64,000 nucleotides of DNA, from the NCBI RefSeq assembly GCF_021412565.1, contig NZ_JAKCLJ010000014.1:1-64000 (forward strand). Reading direction: 5' to 3'. Positions within the stretch are counted from its first letter, which is position 1, and the number at the start of each line of letters is the position of its first letter. Made by a program: the position numbers and the translations under genes. Positions 1 through 9,434 of this stretch are shown one piece after another. This stretch comes from Shewanella sp. AS1 (GTDB taxonomy: Bacteria > Pseudomonadota > Gammaproteobacteria > Enterobacterales > Shewanellaceae). The notes beneath the pieces were generated by a model. It did no database searches and was not told the origin of the DNA. It worked only from the letters and a program-made list of their open reading frames with translations.

Positions 1-77
1 CCCCGCTGCCGCTCGACTTGCATGTGTTAGGCCTGCCGCCAGCGTTCAATCTGAGCCATGATCAAACTCTTCAATTA
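1..77 (-). rRNA. rrs: 16S rRNA gene, 5' end (partial)
   Basis: Read on the minus strand, this is the universal 5' end of bacterial 16S rRNA: TTGAAGAGTTTGATCATGGC, then the conserved TCAG, ATTGAACGCTGGCGGCAGGC and CTAACACATGCAAGTCGA blocks. The gene runs off the left edge of the window, so only about 77 bases are present. The 5' boundary is placed by analogy with the E. coli mature end and could be off by a few bases. The leader and promoter just to the right fit a complete rRNA operon. Confidence 0.97.
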
Positions 78-226
78 AAAGTTTTTTGTTCGACTACGCC
101 GAACGACTCAATGAATTCTGATTCATCACTTAGACTCGGAAGAATCTAAGGATGTTTGTACATATTGCTATGGACTCTCATCATTGCATTGAGATTTAAA
201 TCGTTTTCGATTTCTCAACACCTGTG

Positions 227-266
227 AGTGTCCACACAGATTTCTTGTCTCATCTTGTTAAAGAAC
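227..266 (-). promoter_or_regulatory. rRNA leader with boxA antitermination site
   Basis: On the minus strand this holds GTTCTTTAACAA, the boxA antitermination signal, followed by a conserved leader block (ATCTGTGTGGACACTC). The same order is found in the leaders of gammaproteobacterial rrn operons, where boxA recruits the Nus factors. It lies about 150-190 bases upstream of the 16S start, inside the transcribed leader. Confidence 0.85.
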
Positions 267-429
267 GGTCGCCTCATACTGGACTCCAGCGGGCTAGGGC
301 TGCGTATTCTACACTTCCCAATCAAGTCGTCAAGGGCTAATTTTAGCAAACCTTTCGACTGCGGATTTATTGAACAAATCCACCTGACAAGGCGCTGCTG
401 TATCTGCTTTGCCGTGTCAGTGGGAGCGC

Positions 430-457
430 ATTATAGGGAGTGAATTGGTTTGCGCAA
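430..457 (-). promoter_or_regulatory. rrn P1-type promoter
   Basis: On the minus strand a TTGCGC -35 box (452-457) and a perfect TATAAT -10 box (430-435) are 16 bases apart. They are followed by a GC-rich GCGCTCCC discriminator typical of stringently controlled rRNA promoters. A T-run upstream could act as an UP element. Transcription would run left through boxA into the 16S gene. Confidence 0.85.
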
Positions 458-468
458 GGGATTTTCCT

Positions 469-510
469 AAAAAAAAGATCGCATGTTGTTTTTTCCAACA
501 ACTGCGACCT
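469..510 (-). terminator. Rho-independent terminator of the ccmFGH operon
   Basis: Read on the minus strand, the arms AGGTCGCA and TGCGATCT, plus an inner GTTG/CAAC stem, form a hairpin followed by a run of eight T. It ends the minus-strand ccm operon just before the rRNA promoter and so insulates the two transcription units. Confidence 0.75.
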
Positions 511-604
511 TTTCTGGTGAATTCTGCACCGATATGGCTATTTTATAGCAAATACTGACTATGCCGGCTGATTGAGCTACTTCTGGTACTTCTTCCTACT
601 TCTG

Positions 605-1186
605 TTACTTCGCCTTCTCAAGCAAGCTGTTGATCAGCGCAACTGCCTTTTCATCATCCCAATCGACAAAAGTTCTGACGAAGGCGACGAGCTCACCCTC
701 TTTATTCAGAATGAAAGTCGCGGGGATAGTATCCAGTGGAAACACATTCGCCAGCGCCTGCTGCTGATCATAATAAGTTTCAAATGAACCCATCTCCAAA
801 GATTTCAGGAAAGGCTCAACCTGCTTTTTACCTTCGGCATCGATAGAGATAGGTAAGACAGTAAACTTGTTTTGATCAAACTTGGCCTTAAAACGTTCCA
901 GTGCAGGTAACTCTCTCACACAGGGCGGACACCAGGTCGCCCACATGTTGATCATGACCAAGCGACCACGGTACTGACTGAAATCGACATCTTTTCCATT
1001 GGCATCTTGAAAGGTCACCAGATCGATTGGAAATGGCTTTGACAGCACATTGATCTTATCGACACTGGACTGCACTTCACCTTGAGCTTGCTTTTGCATA
1101 CCCGGATAAGCCTGCGCATCCGTTGAGCCAAGGAAAGAACCCGAGATCAATACTCCACATACTAACGGGAGGAGTAACTTATTCAT
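605..1186 (-). CDS. Periplasmic TlpA/ResA-like thioredoxin
   Basis: A 193-residue thioredoxin-fold protein. It has a signal peptide (about residues 1-26, AQA cleavage context), a WCPPC redox motif at 85-89 within MWATWCPPCVREL, and the conserved cis-proline loop (DTIPATF). It probably works as a periplasmic disulfide reductase or isomerase assisting apocytochrome c thiol handling. It is the last gene of the ccmF-ccmG-ccmH operon, and its ATG overlaps the ccmH stop by 4 bases, which suggests translational coupling. It is a second thioredoxin beside CcmG, but its exact partner is not visible from sequence. Confidence 0.85.
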   Translation of the reverse strand: MNKLLLPLVCGVLISGSFLGSTDAQAYPGMQKQAQGEVQSSVDKINVLSKPFPIDLVTFQDANGKDVDFSQYRGRLVMINMWATWCPPCVRELPALERFKAKFDQNKFTVLPISIDAEGKKQVEPFLKSLEMGSFETYYDQQQALANVFPLDTIPATFILNKEGELVAFVRTFVDWDDEKAVALINSLLEKAK

Positions 1187-1662
1187 TTATCATCCCGCTT
1201 GAGCAGCTTATCCAGCTCGGCCTGGTCTTCCTGACTCAACTCTTCCTCGACCGCACTCACAGCGCGCTGCTTACGAATAAAGAAGAAACCTATCATCAGG
1301 CCAAATAACAATAGACCGATTGGCCCCAACCATAAGATAAGGGTTTTCGCTTCCATACGTGGTTTGTAAAGCACAAACTCACCGTAACGGCTGGTCATAA
1401 ATTCGATGATCTCGGCATCGCCTTTACCGGCATCGACCATCTGATAGACCTCTAAACGCAGATCCTGAGCCACTGGTGAGTTAGAGTCGATCAGATTCTG
1501 GTTCTGACACTGAGGACAACGCAGTGAATGGGCGAGATCCAAGGCGCGCTTCTGGTTCTCAACACTCTTGAATTCATAGGTATCAACAGGTGTCGCCAGC
1601 GCAGTGCCCACCATAACAACAGATAACAGCATAGCGCTGATAAGAGTAAAAAATGCTTTCAT
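1183..1662 (-). CDS. ccmH: Cytochrome c maturation protein CcmH (thiol-oxidoreductase subunit)
   Basis: A 159-residue protein with an N-terminal signal sequence, the diagnostic LRCPQC motif at about 47-52 in the periplasmic helical-bundle domain, a transmembrane helix near 106-126 and an acidic C-terminal tail in the cytoplasm. CcmH reduces the cysteines of the apocytochrome CXXCH motif and belongs to the CcmFHI heme ligation complex. The length matches the short form, with the TPR part encoded separately as ccmI. Its start overlaps the ccmG stop by one base. Confidence 0.95.
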   Translation of the reverse strand: MKAFFTLISAMLLSVVMVGTALATPVDTYEFKSVENQKRALDLAHSLRCPQCQNQNLIDSNSPVAQDLRLEVYQMVDAGKGDAEIIEFMTSRYGEFVLYKPRMEAKTLILWLGPIGLLLFGLMIGFFFIRKQRAVSAVEEELSQEDQAELDKLLKRDDK

Positions 1663-2219
1663 TAAGATGCTCCATCCGCTTTAGCCTGGGCCTGTAGCTC
1701 CTTGACCATAGGATAAAGGGTTTCATTCCAGATGCGCATGTCGATTGGACCTGCGTAACGGAAACGAATAATCCCGTTATGGTCTACCAAGAAACTTTCT
1801 GGTGCACCATAGACACCTAGATCTAAGCCCAGACGACCATCTTTATCAAAAATATTGAGATGGTATGGGTCGCCCTGACGTTTTAGTTCCTGCAGTGCAG
1901 GCATACGCTCATCACGGTAGTTGATCCCATAGATAGGCAGGATGTTCTGACGCTTCAGTCTCACCAGATAAGGGTGTTCATACTTGCATGAAGGGCACCA
2001 AGTTGCCCACACATTGAGTAATGACACCTTACCTTTGAGGTTTTCGTTGGTGATCATCACACTGCTGTCTTCAAGCTTTTCCAGTTGGAAAGCCGGGATC
2101 GGCTTTCCTTCTAGGGCTGAATCGAGCTTCTGCGGGTTAAGGAAGAGCCCCTTATAAAGGAACACTCCCATCACCAAAAACAGTACCAAAGGAATAAATA
2201 GTATTAACCTGTTTTTCAT
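1662..2219 (-). CDS. ccmG: Thiol:disulfide interchange protein CcmG/DsbE
   Basis: A 185-residue membrane-anchored thioredoxin. It has an N-terminal helix (about 5-24), the WCPSC active site at 74-78, and the GAPESFLVDHNG segment typical of CcmG with its cis-proline. It keeps CcmH and apocytochrome thiols reduced in the periplasm, fed by DsbD. It sits between ccmF and ccmH in the usual order. Confidence 0.96.
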   Translation of the reverse strand: MKNRLILFIPLVLFLVMGVFLYKGLFLNPQKLDSALEGKPIPAFQLEKLEDSSVMITNENLKGKVSLLNVWATWCPSCKYEHPYLVRLKRQNILPIYGINYRDERMPALQELKRQGDPYHLNIFDKDGRLGLDLGVYGAPESFLVDHNGIIRFRYAGPIDMRIWNETLYPMVKELQAQAKADGAS

Positions 2220-2236
2220 ACTTGCCCCAATACCAG

Positions 2237-4210
2237 TTATGCGGTTGCTAAATCTTCTTTCGCTTTTTCGCCTGCGGCTTCTTTGGCTTTGGCTTTGCGA
2301 TAACGTTTATCCGACGCGGCGAAGAAACCACCGACCATCATAAAGATGCTACCGAACCATAACCAACGCACAAAAGGCTTATAGTTCAGACGTACGGCAA
2401 ACTCGGTACGCGACAGCGGATCACCCATGGTGATATACAGGTCACGGAACAGACCCCAGTCGATACCCGCTTCTGTCATGTCCATAGTACGAACATTGTA
2501 TTGGCGACGATCGGGTCTAAGCAGAGTGATAAATTCACCGTCTTTGGTCACTTCTACCTGACCTTGCTGGGCTGTGTAGTTAGGACCAACCACATTTTTG
2601 GTTTCAATATAGTGGAAGCTATAACCCGCCAACTCTTGAGTAATACCAGGACCCATTCTGACACTCTTCTCTTGCGAGTAGTTAGACACCATGGTCGCAC
2701 CCACAACAGACACGGCAATACCGATATGGGCGATGATCATACCCAGTTCACTACGACCGAGACGCATCAGGCTCAAACCATCTTTGCCCTTGATGATGTC
2801 ATAACCGGCGCGCAGAGTTGCCAGAGTGATCCAGGTCGCAGTACCTATACCAAGCACTACCCAGATATTAAAGCTACCGTCGACAATAAAGGGTGACACC
2901 ACACCAACCAGAGTAGAGACCACTGCAGGAATGAGCAGTTTACGCTTAAGTTCGCCCTCTTTAGCACGTTTCCAGCGAATGCTTGGACCTATACCCATAA
3001 AGACAAACAGCACTAGAACAATAGGAACGAACACGGCGTTGAAGTATGGAGGTCCAACAGAGATCTTACCCATGTTAAGCGCATCGATAAGCAGCGGGTA
3101 AAGCGTGCCTAACAATACAGTACCACAGGCCACGGTCAGCAGAATGTTACCGATCAGCAGCATGGTCTCTTTCGACATCAACTCGAAACGCGCCGGGCTC
3201 TTCATGTCACTGGCGCGGAACGCAAAGAGAGTCAGAGAACCACCGATTGCCAGCCCCAAGAGCAAAAGAATAAACATACCGCGGCTTGGATCGGCGGCAA
3301 ATGAGTGCACTGAGGTCAACACACCAGAACGTACAATAAAGGTACCCAGCAGACTCAAAGAGAAAGCGAAGATAGAAAGCAGTACTGTCCAGTTACGGAA
3401 TGCCGCACGTTTCTCAGTCACGATAACTGAGTGCAACAGGGCTGTACCAATCAACCAAGGCATGAATGAGGCGTTTTCAACGGGATCCCAGAACCACCAG
3501 CCGCCCCAGCCGAGTTCATAATATGCCCACCAAGAACCCAGAGAGATACCGCCGGTGAGGAAGATCCAGGCGGCCAAAGTCCAAGGACGGCTCCAACGTG
3601 CCCAGGCCGAGTCGAGACGACCGCCAAGCAGCGCTGAAATAGCGAAAGCAAAACTCACTGAGAAGCCCACATAACCCAGGTACAACATAGGCGGGTGGAA
3701 GATTAAGCCCACATCCTGCAGCATAGGGTTAAGGTCGCGCCCTTCGGCCGGAATAGGGAACAGACGCTCGAAAGGACTCGAAGTCAACAGCATAAATAGG
3801 CTGAAGCCGATAACGATCATGGCCAGAATCGCCAGCACACGTGCCGTAAAGACCTCTTCTAACCCTTTACTAAAGTAGGCTACTGCCGCAGTCCAGGCAG
3901 ATAAAGAAAACACCCAGAACAGCAATGAACCTTCGTGACCGCCCCATACCGCAGCAATCTTAAAGAAGATAGGCAGCTGCGAGTTTGAATGGTGTGCCAC
4001 ATAGGCGACTGAGAAATCATCGACAGCAAAACTGTAGCCAAGGACGATAACGGAGAGAGCGATAAAGAAAAACATGCCATAGCTCAATGGCCAGGCATAG
4101 CGTACTAAGTATTGATCTTTACGAGCAACACCGATTAACGGCACGCTGGCTAACAGGAAGGCGAATGCCAAACCTATTATCAACGAAAAGTGTCCTAATT
4201 CAGGGATCAT
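2237..4210 (-). CDS. ccmF: Heme lyase subunit CcmF
   Basis: A 657-residue polytopic inner-membrane protein with about fifteen hydrophobic segments and the tryptophan-rich WWD domain (WGGWWFWDPVENASFMPWL) near residues 230-250. CcmF receives heme from holo-CcmE and, with CcmH and CcmI, attaches it to apocytochrome c. The length agrees with the family. It is the first gene of the minus-strand ccmF-ccmG-ccmH-thioredoxin operon, divergent from ccmI. Confidence 0.97.
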   Translation of the reverse strand: MIPELGHFSLIIGLAFAFLLASVPLIGVARKDQYLVRYAWPLSYGMFFFIALSVIVLGYSFAVDDFSVAYVAHHSNSQLPIFFKIAAVWGGHEGSLLFWVFSLSAWTAAVAYFSKGLEEVFTARVLAILAMIVIGFSLFMLLTSSPFERLFPIPAEGRDLNPMLQDVGLIFHPPMLYLGYVGFSVSFAFAISALLGGRLDSAWARWSRPWTLAAWIFLTGGISLGSWWAYYELGWGGWWFWDPVENASFMPWLIGTALLHSVIVTEKRAAFRNWTVLLSIFAFSLSLLGTFIVRSGVLTSVHSFAADPSRGMFILLLLGLAIGGSLTLFAFRASDMKSPARFELMSKETMLLIGNILLTVACGTVLLGTLYPLLIDALNMGKISVGPPYFNAVFVPIVLVLFVFMGIGPSIRWKRAKEGELKRKLLIPAVVSTLVGVVSPFIVDGSFNIWVVLGIGTATWITLATLRAGYDIIKGKDGLSLMRLGRSELGMIIAHIGIAVSVVGATMVSNYSQEKSVRMGPGITQELAGYSFHYIETKNVVGPNYTAQQGQVEVTKDGEFITLLRPDRRQYNVRTMDMTEAGIDWGLFRDLYITMGDPLSRTEFAVRLNYKPFVRWLWFGSIFMMVGGFFAASDKRYRKAKAKEAAGEKAKEDLATA

Positions 4211-4617
4211 GGGATTTCCTCAGTCCTATTCATTCGAATCTGATAACTTTAGCATTACCTGATTCACGCGCGTTTGCAACTCGGCTCAGGGTACTAAATT
4301 TGGGCTCATTTTAGTATTTGCTATTGTATCTGTCTGCTGCTTTAGCACAATAATGGGTCACTAGTCTCATTCTTAGGGCTGAGTGATACCCGTTAAACAG
4401 TGTAAATACAGACAAATTCTTACCTCTGACCTAGGTTTGAAAATTAAGTTTCAGCGGATTTTAGAAAATGGAATCGAACTGTGAACCAGTGCAAAAGTAT
4501 CATTATTTAAGGATGCTTAAGCCTTATATTACTGTTCAATGAATAATCTTTCCGTATAATCTGATCCCTAATCGCGCGGCATAACCGCATTCTTGTAACT
4601 AATGTGAAAAAGAAATA
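4211..4617. promoter_or_regulatory. Divergent ccmF/ccmI promoter region
   Basis: About 400 bases without a gene between divergently transcribed ccmF and ccmI. A perfect TATAAT at 4555-4560 with a weak upstream TGTTCA at 4533-4538 (16-base spacer) is the best candidate ccmI promoter, about 58 bases before its ATG. I see no clear terminator, repeat or RNA motif here. Confidence 0.4.
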
Positions 4618-5862
4618 ATGACCACTCTCTGGACTTTTATTGCGCTTTTTGTATTAGTCAGCCTAGTGCTGATTTGGCTTCCTCACTTCCGTCAGCAAAA
4701 GATGCTGCAAGCGGAAGAAGCAGGTGTTCGTAGGTCAACCAACTTAGAGCTATTTAACAATCGCCTTGCCACTTTAGAGAAAGAACTGGCCGACGAGCTA
4801 TTAGATCAAGCTGAATTCGATTCTCTGAAAAAAGAACTTGAGATCAGTCTGCTGCAAGATATGAAGCAGGGTGAAGATGAATCTTTAGTCAATAAAGTTA
4901 AGCCTAAAGGCCTGTTGTGGCCAACCTTGATGTCTATCGTTGTGATTGGTTTATCTGGCTATTTTTACAGTCACTTAGGCGCATACGCCAACCTGGAGCA
5001 AGCCACCCCAGCTAATCCACATGCGGGTATGGATGCAAGTCAGATCATGGCGCAGCGCATCAGCATGATGGAAGCTCAGCTAAAGGCTGAGCCGGAGAAC
5101 AGCCAACTGATGTTCAGCCTGGGACATGCCTACATCAATGCTAACCGTTTCGACGATGCGGTTAAGTCATTCGATAACGCCATGAAACAGGTGGGTACCC
5201 ATGCCGAACTGATTGGACCTAAAGCCACCGCTTTATACTACAAGGCGAATCAGCGCATGACCCCTCAGGTACAAGCTCTGATCGATCAAGCGTTAGCCTT
5301 AGATCCTGAAGATCCATCCACCCTGCTGCTTGTGGGTATGGATGCCTTCTTCAGCGCAGACTACCAAAAAGCGATCGATGCCTGGCAGATCATTTTAGAC
5401 AGCGGCCGTAGCGATGTAGATCGTACCGCCATCATCAACGCTATCGACAGCGCCAAGATGAGAATGGGCGCCGCGACAGGTGAAATGCCACAGGATGCGA
5501 CTCACCAGCAAGCCATGGCTGACAAGAATGTGACCGTCGAGATTTCGATTGCACCAGAACTGGCAGCCCAAGTTGGTGAATCTGATATGCTGTTTATCTT
5601 CGCCCGTAACACTGAAGGTCCTAAGGTGCCACTGGCAGCGACCAAAGTGTCGGCAAAATCACTGCCTGTCACTATCACGCTTGATGACAGCACTAACATG
5701 GGTGGCAACACCAAGTTAAGCGATGCTAAAAACGTGGAAGTGATCGCCGTCCTGTCAAAGCATGGTTCAGTGAAAGCTCAGCCTGGTGATATCCAAGGCC
5801 GCATAGAAACCGTTAAGGTAGGCGCAACTGCTAAACTGGTGCTAGACACTCAAGTTCAATAA
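4618..5862 (+). CDS. ccmI: Cytochrome c maturation protein CcmI (apocytochrome chaperone)
   Basis: A 414-residue protein with an N-terminal transmembrane helix (about 3-21), a charged cytoplasmic loop, a second helix near 100-118, TPR-like repeats (SLGHAYINANRFDDAVKSF and following) and a C-terminal periplasmic domain. CcmI binds the C-terminus of apocytochrome c and presents it to CcmF and CcmH. It is on the opposite strand to ccmFGH and ends at a bidirectional terminator facing scyA. Confidence 0.93.
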   Translation: MTTLWTFIALFVLVSLVLIWLPHFRQQKMLQAEEAGVRRSTNLELFNNRLATLEKELADELLDQAEFDSLKKELEISLLQDMKQGEDESLVNKVKPKGLLWPTLMSIVVIGLSGYFYSHLGAYANLEQATPANPHAGMDASQIMAQRISMMEAQLKAEPENSQLMFSLGHAYINANRFDDAVKSFDNAMKQVGTHAELIGPKATALYYKANQRMTPQVQALIDQALALDPEDPSTLLLVGMDAFFSADYQKAIDAWQIILDSGRSDVDRTAIINAIDSAKMRMGAATGEMPQDATHQQAMADKNVTVEISIAPELAAQVGESDMLFIFARNTEGPKVPLAATKVSAKSLPVTITLDDSTNMGGNTKLSDAKNVEVIAVLSKHGSVKAQPGDIQGRIETVKVGATAKLVLDTQVQ

Positions 5863-5880
5863 ACCTAGCAAATTACTGAA

Positions 5881-5906
5881 AAGCCGACATTTATGTCGGC
5901 TTTTTT
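5881..5906 (+). terminator. Terminator after ccmI
   Basis: A perfect hairpin with GCCGACAT and ATGTCGGC arms and a T-run (5901-5906). The A-rich left flank means it could also work in the opposite direction. It lies between convergent ccmI and scyA. Confidence 0.85.
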
Positions 5907-5940
5907 ATTTTTGCCTTGTCTACTCCTGAAATACAGGCAC

Positions 5941-5966
5941 AAAAAAGCCGGCGTTTAGCCGGCTCT
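5941..5966 (-). terminator. Terminator after scyA
   Basis: On the minus strand the AGCCGGC and GCCGGCT arms form a hairpin with a five-base loop followed by six T. It lies 27 bases beyond the scyA stop. Confidence 0.85.
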
Positions 5967-5992
5967 TTCACTGAGACAGATTTCAGCTCGGT

Positions 5993-6286
5993 TTACTTAG
6001 ACATAAACTCGATAGCTTTCTTGTAATCTTCATCAGTACAATCGGTACACATACCACCTGGTGGCATAGCATTTAGACCGCTTTTGATGCTACCGACTAA
6101 GGTGTCTAGGCCCTTTGCTAGACGAGGCTCCCATGCTGCAGCGTCGTGTGCTTTAGGAGCACCTGCAACGCCCATGCTGTGACATACATGGCATGCCTTG
6201 TTGTAAATAGCTTCACCTTCTTGAGCAAATACGTTTGCCGATAGGGTCAATGCAGCCACGGCTGACAATGCTAACAGTTTTTTCAT
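5993..6286 (-). CDS. scyA: Cytochrome c5 (small monoheme periplasmic cytochrome)
   Basis: A 97-residue precursor: a signal peptide (cleavage after about residue 21, VFAQ), one CHVCH heme site at 32-36, a downstream MPPGGMC segment supplying the likely Met axial ligand, and a CTDC pair typical of the c5 disulfide. It is a small soluble electron carrier in the periplasm and a substrate of the Ccm system that surrounds it. In Shewanella a cytochrome c5 gene (scyA) is known at this position between ccm operons, so the symbol is by analogy. Confidence 0.92.
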   Translation of the reverse strand: MKKLLALSAVAALTLSANVFAQEGEAIYNKACHVCHSMGVAGAPKAHDAAAWEPRLAKGLDTLVGSIKSGLNAMPPGGMCTDCTDEDYKKAIEFMSK

Positions 6287-6406
6287 CTTAAATATTCCTA
6301 GTGCAATATTAACAAAGCTCTATGCCACCCTGACATATGATTGGGCAGACTTATTTATTGTGTTGCGGCCACAGGATACAACAAACTTCAAAAGATCTCA
6401 CCTTTT

Positions 6407-6422
6407 TGTGACTAATCTCAGA
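6407..6422. promoter_or_regulatory. Candidate CRP-type site between scyA and ccmA
   Basis: TGTGA-N6-TCAGA differs from the CRP consensus TGTGA-N6-TCACA at one position. It lies in the 340-base divergent intergenic region and could serve scyA, ccmA or both. CRP control of respiratory genes is established in Shewanella, but binding at this site is inferred. Confidence 0.4.
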
Positions 6423-6626
6423 ATTTCGGTTTGCATTAGGGATCCTTAAACCAAATTTGCTGTTACATTAGCAAAAGTTGAAAAAGTTCAATATCAAGCA
6501 GTAAAAGGTTTCGCTTTTTGGAAGCATATCAAATTGCTGACACTAAAAAGTAACCAATACTAAACCCCTTAAGGGGATTATGTTAATATCGCTTGAGTTT
6601 ATAAATGGCTTGAGATAGAGGGTTCT

Positions 6627-7277
6627 GTGGTAGAAGAAAACACGGCGTTAACGCTGGTATCGGCCGATAACTTAACCTGCATTCGTGAAGAACGCATCCT
6701 GTTCGATGAGTTAAGTTTCCACATTCAAGCTGGCGAAATTGTTCAAATTGAGGGGCCTAACGGCGCGGGGAAAACCAGTTTGCTGCGTATCCTTGCCGGT
6801 TTATCGCGCCCCTATGGCGGCCAGGCTCGTTACAAGGGTGAAGATATCACTCGCTGCCGCGACGAATACAACGATGATCTTTTGTATCTGGGCCACCTAG
6901 CCGGGGTGAAAAGCGAACTCACCGCCGAAGAGAACCTTAACTTTAATTTAAAGATCAGCGGTTATGATGCGTTCGATACCCGCGATATTTTAGGAAAAGT
7001 TAATCTATCAGGGTTTGAAGAAGCCCTGGCAGGCCATCTTTCAGCAGGACAACATCGCAGAACCGCACTGGCGAGACTCTGGCACACTAACTGCAAAGTT
7101 TGGTTATTGGATGAACCCTTTACCGCAATTGATAAGAAAGGCGTAGAAGAGTTGGAACACCTGTTTTTACAACATGCCCAAAACGGCGGCTGTGTCATCA
7201 TGACCACTCACCAGGATATGAGCATCATAGGTGATGACATTCTTCGTAAAATTCGTCTCGACTATCGTTTCGTATAA
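6627..7277 (+). CDS. ccmA: Heme exporter ATPase CcmA
   Basis: A 216-residue ABC ATPase: Walker A GPNGAGKT at 43-50, signature-like LSAGQHRR and Walker B VWLLDEPF. With CcmB and CcmC it drives release of holo-CcmE from the CcmC:heme complex. The start is a GTG preceded by AGAGGG; no better ATG lies upstream. First gene of ccmABCDE. Confidence 0.95.
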   Translation: MVEENTALTLVSADNLTCIREERILFDELSFHIQAGEIVQIEGPNGAGKTSLLRILAGLSRPYGGQARYKGEDITRCRDEYNDDLLYLGHLAGVKSELTAEENLNFNLKISGYDAFDTRDILGKVNLSGFEEALAGHLSAGQHRRTALARLWHTNCKVWLLDEPFTAIDKKGVEELEHLFLQHAQNGGCVIMTTHQDMSIIGDDILRKIRLDYRFV

Positions 7278-7287
7278 GGTGCAGTAA

Positions 7288-7974
7288 ATGAATAAAGGAA
7301 TCAGTTTTACTCAAGCATTTTTCACCTTATTGAAGCGTGACCTGCAGATCGCAATCCGCCATAAAGGCGATATTTTTAACCCATTACTCTTTTTTATCCT
7401 AGTGGTGACCCTATTCCCATTGGGGATCGGCCCTGAGCCACAGGTGTTGTCGCGGGTTGCCCCCGGAATCATCTGGGTCGCGGCGTTATTGGCCTCCATG
7501 TTGTCGCTCGAGCGCCTATTTAAAGCCGACTTTGTCGATGGCAGTCTGGAACAGATGTTATTAAGCCCGCAGCCACTCTCCTTAATGGTGCTGGCGAAAG
7601 TGCTCGCCCACTGGTTATTAACGGGTGTGCCACTGATTTTGGTCGCTCCCTTGCTGGCAGTATTGCTGCATTTAGAGTCCAACAGCTACGGTGCACTGAT
7701 GGCAACACTCGCACTAGGCACACCTGTGCTGAGTTTGCTTGGCGCAATCGGTGTCGCCTTAACCGTAGGCTTGCGTAAAGGCGGGGTTTTACTTAGCTTA
7801 TTGATCTTGCCGCTTTATATTCCGGTATTGATCTTCGCCACCAGCGCGATCGATGCCGCAGGCTTAAATCTACCCTACAGCGGGCATCTTGCCATTATTG
7901 GTGCGATGCTGGTTGGTTCATTAATATTGGCACCTTTTGCAATAGGCGCCTCATTAAGAGTGAGTACTAACTAA
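7288..7974 (+). CDS. ccmB: Heme exporter membrane subunit CcmB
   Basis: A 228-residue membrane protein with six predicted helices and the family-typical N-terminal LKRDLQIAIRHKGDIFNPLL region followed by VTLFPLGIGP. It is the permease subunit of the CcmABC complex. It starts 10 bases after ccmA and ends one base before ccmC. Confidence 0.95.
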   Translation: MNKGISFTQAFFTLLKRDLQIAIRHKGDIFNPLLFFILVVTLFPLGIGPEPQVLSRVAPGIIWVAALLASMLSLERLFKADFVDGSLEQMLLSPQPLSLMVLAKVLAHWLLTGVPLILVAPLLAVLLHLESNSYGALMATLALGTPVLSLLGAIGVALTVGLRKGGVLLSLLILPLYIPVLIFATSAIDAAGLNLPYSGHLAIIGAMLVGSLILAPFAIGASLRVSTN

Positions 7975-7975
7975 T

Positions 7976-8722
7976 ATGTGGAAATGGCTACATTCATACG
8001 CAGACCCTCAAAAAGCCTATAATTTGGCAGGCACCCTGCTGCCTTGGTTCACTGCATTGGCTATCGGCTTTATCGGCGTAGGTTCTATCTGGGGTCTGCT
8101 ATTCGCCCCTGTGGATTACCAGCAAGGCGACAGCTACCGTATCATCTTTATCCATGTTCCAGCGGCGTCCATGTCGATGGCGGCTTACATGGCGATGGCT
8201 TCATCCGCATTTATCGGTTTAGTGTGGCAGATTAAAGCAGCCGACTGGGCCGCAGCCTCCATCGCACCTATTGGCGCAGTGGTGACCTTTATCGCGCTGA
8301 TCACAGGCTCTGCCTGGGGTAAGCCTATGTGGGGCACTTGGTGGGTCTGGGATGCACGTTTGACCTCTGAACTGGTACTGCTCTTCCTCTATCTGGGTGT
8401 GATCTCTCTGTACGCCTCTTTCGAAGATAAAGTGCTCGCAGCGCGCGCAGCAGGTATCCTGGCGATTGTGGGTGTGATTAACATCCCCATCATCAAGTAT
8501 TCTGTAGAGTGGTGGAACTCGCTGCATCAACCAGCAACCATTAAGATCACAGAGAAATCTTCAATGGCGCCCGAGATGCTGTACCCACTATTGATCAATA
8601 TCTTTGGTTTTGGCCTGATGATAGGCGCCATCACTTTAGTTCGCTTTAGAGCCGAAATTCTTGCCCGTAACGGTATGCGCCCTTGGGTAAGGGAACTCGC
8701 TAAGGCCGAAGGAGTCAAATAA
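7976..8722 (+). CDS. ccmC: Heme-handling membrane protein CcmC
   Basis: A 248-residue, six-helix membrane protein with the WWD motif (GTWWVWDARLTSELVLLF) near residues 120-138 and histidines in the flanking periplasmic loops. CcmC loads heme onto CcmE in the periplasm. Its ATG follows the ccmB stop directly, and its stop overlaps the ccmD ATG by one base. Confidence 0.96.
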   Translation: MWKWLHSYADPQKAYNLAGTLLPWFTALAIGFIGVGSIWGLLFAPVDYQQGDSYRIIFIHVPAASMSMAAYMAMASSAFIGLVWQIKAADWAAASIAPIGAVVTFIALITGSAWGKPMWGTWWVWDARLTSELVLLFLYLGVISLYASFEDKVLAARAAGILAIVGVINIPIIKYSVEWWNSLHQPATIKITEKSSMAPEMLYPLLINIFGFGLMIGAITLVRFRAEILARNGMRPWVRELAKAEGVK

Positions 8723-8922
8723 TGCAATTCGATTCATTAGCAGATTTTTTTAACATGGGCGGCTATGCTTTTTATGTATGGCTATCCTACGGAGTTACGA
8801 GCTTCGCGCTGGGTACCCTGATTTTTTTCAGTGCCAGACAGAAGCGTAAAATCTTGAGCGAAATCGCCAAGAAGATACAGCGTGAAGAACGCCTAAAAGC
8901 AAACCGGAGTAATCAACAGTGA
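8722..8922 (+). CDS. ccmD: Small heme-exporter subunit CcmD
   Basis: A 66-residue protein with one membrane helix (about 12-33) and a very basic cytoplasmic C-terminus ([20 protein letters not shown]). CcmD helps release holo-CcmE from CcmABC. It overlaps ccmC by one base and ccmE by four. Confidence 0.92.
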   Translation: MQFDSLADFFNMGGYAFYVWLSYGVTSFALGTLIFFSARQKRKILSEIAKKIQREERLKANRSNQQ

Positions 8923-9404
8923 ACGCCAGACGTAAGAAAAGACTTGCCCTTGCTAGCGCATTAATCGGTGGTGTAGCCGCAATCGCATCATTACTTTTAT
9001 ATGCGTTGAATTCTAACCTTAACCTCTTCTACACCCCGACTGAGATAGTTCAGGGTAAGAAAGACACAGGGGTTAAACCTGAGGTGGGTCAACGTATCCG
9101 CGTCGGCGGTATGGTTACAGTGGGCTCAGTGGTTCGTGACCCTAACAGTCTGCATATCGAATTTGCCGTACACGATGCCGCTGGCGGCGAGATCATAGTG
9201 ACCTATGACGACCTTCTACCGGATCTCTTCCGTGAAGGCCAAGGTATCGTTGCCCAGGGCGTATTACTCGAAGGTGATAAGCTGGAAGCCACCGAAGTAC
9301 TGGCGAAGCATGATGAAAACTATATGCCACCGGAAGTTGCCGAGGCGATGGGCCAGAGTCATGAGAAAATGGAATATGGCGAGAACCAGAAATCAGGCTA
9401 CTAA
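8919..9404 (+). CDS. ccmE: Heme chaperone CcmE
   Basis: A 161-residue periplasmic heme chaperone. It has an N-terminal membrane anchor (about 9-29), an OB-fold core, and the heme-attachment histidine H131 in the sequence [12 protein letters not shown], with Y135 as likely axial ligand. The start is a GTG whose last two bases are the first two of the ccmD TGA stop. Last gene of ccmABCDE, with a terminator 30 bases downstream. Confidence 0.96.
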   Translation: MNARRKKRLALASALIGGVAAIASLLLYALNSNLNLFYTPTEIVQGKKDTGVKPEVGQRIRVGGMVTVGSVVRDPNSLHIEFAVHDAAGGEIIVTYDDLLPDLFREGQGIVAQGVLLEGDKLEATEVLAKHDENYMPPEVAEAMGQSHEKMEYGENQKSGY

Positions 9405-9434
9405 GCTGAACTGATTCACCCAGACAAACATAAG

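Noticed and set aside
228..443. 71-residue open frame on the plus strand
   Set aside because: It lies in the rRNA leader and promoter, antisense to boxA, with no ribosome site or protein-like composition.
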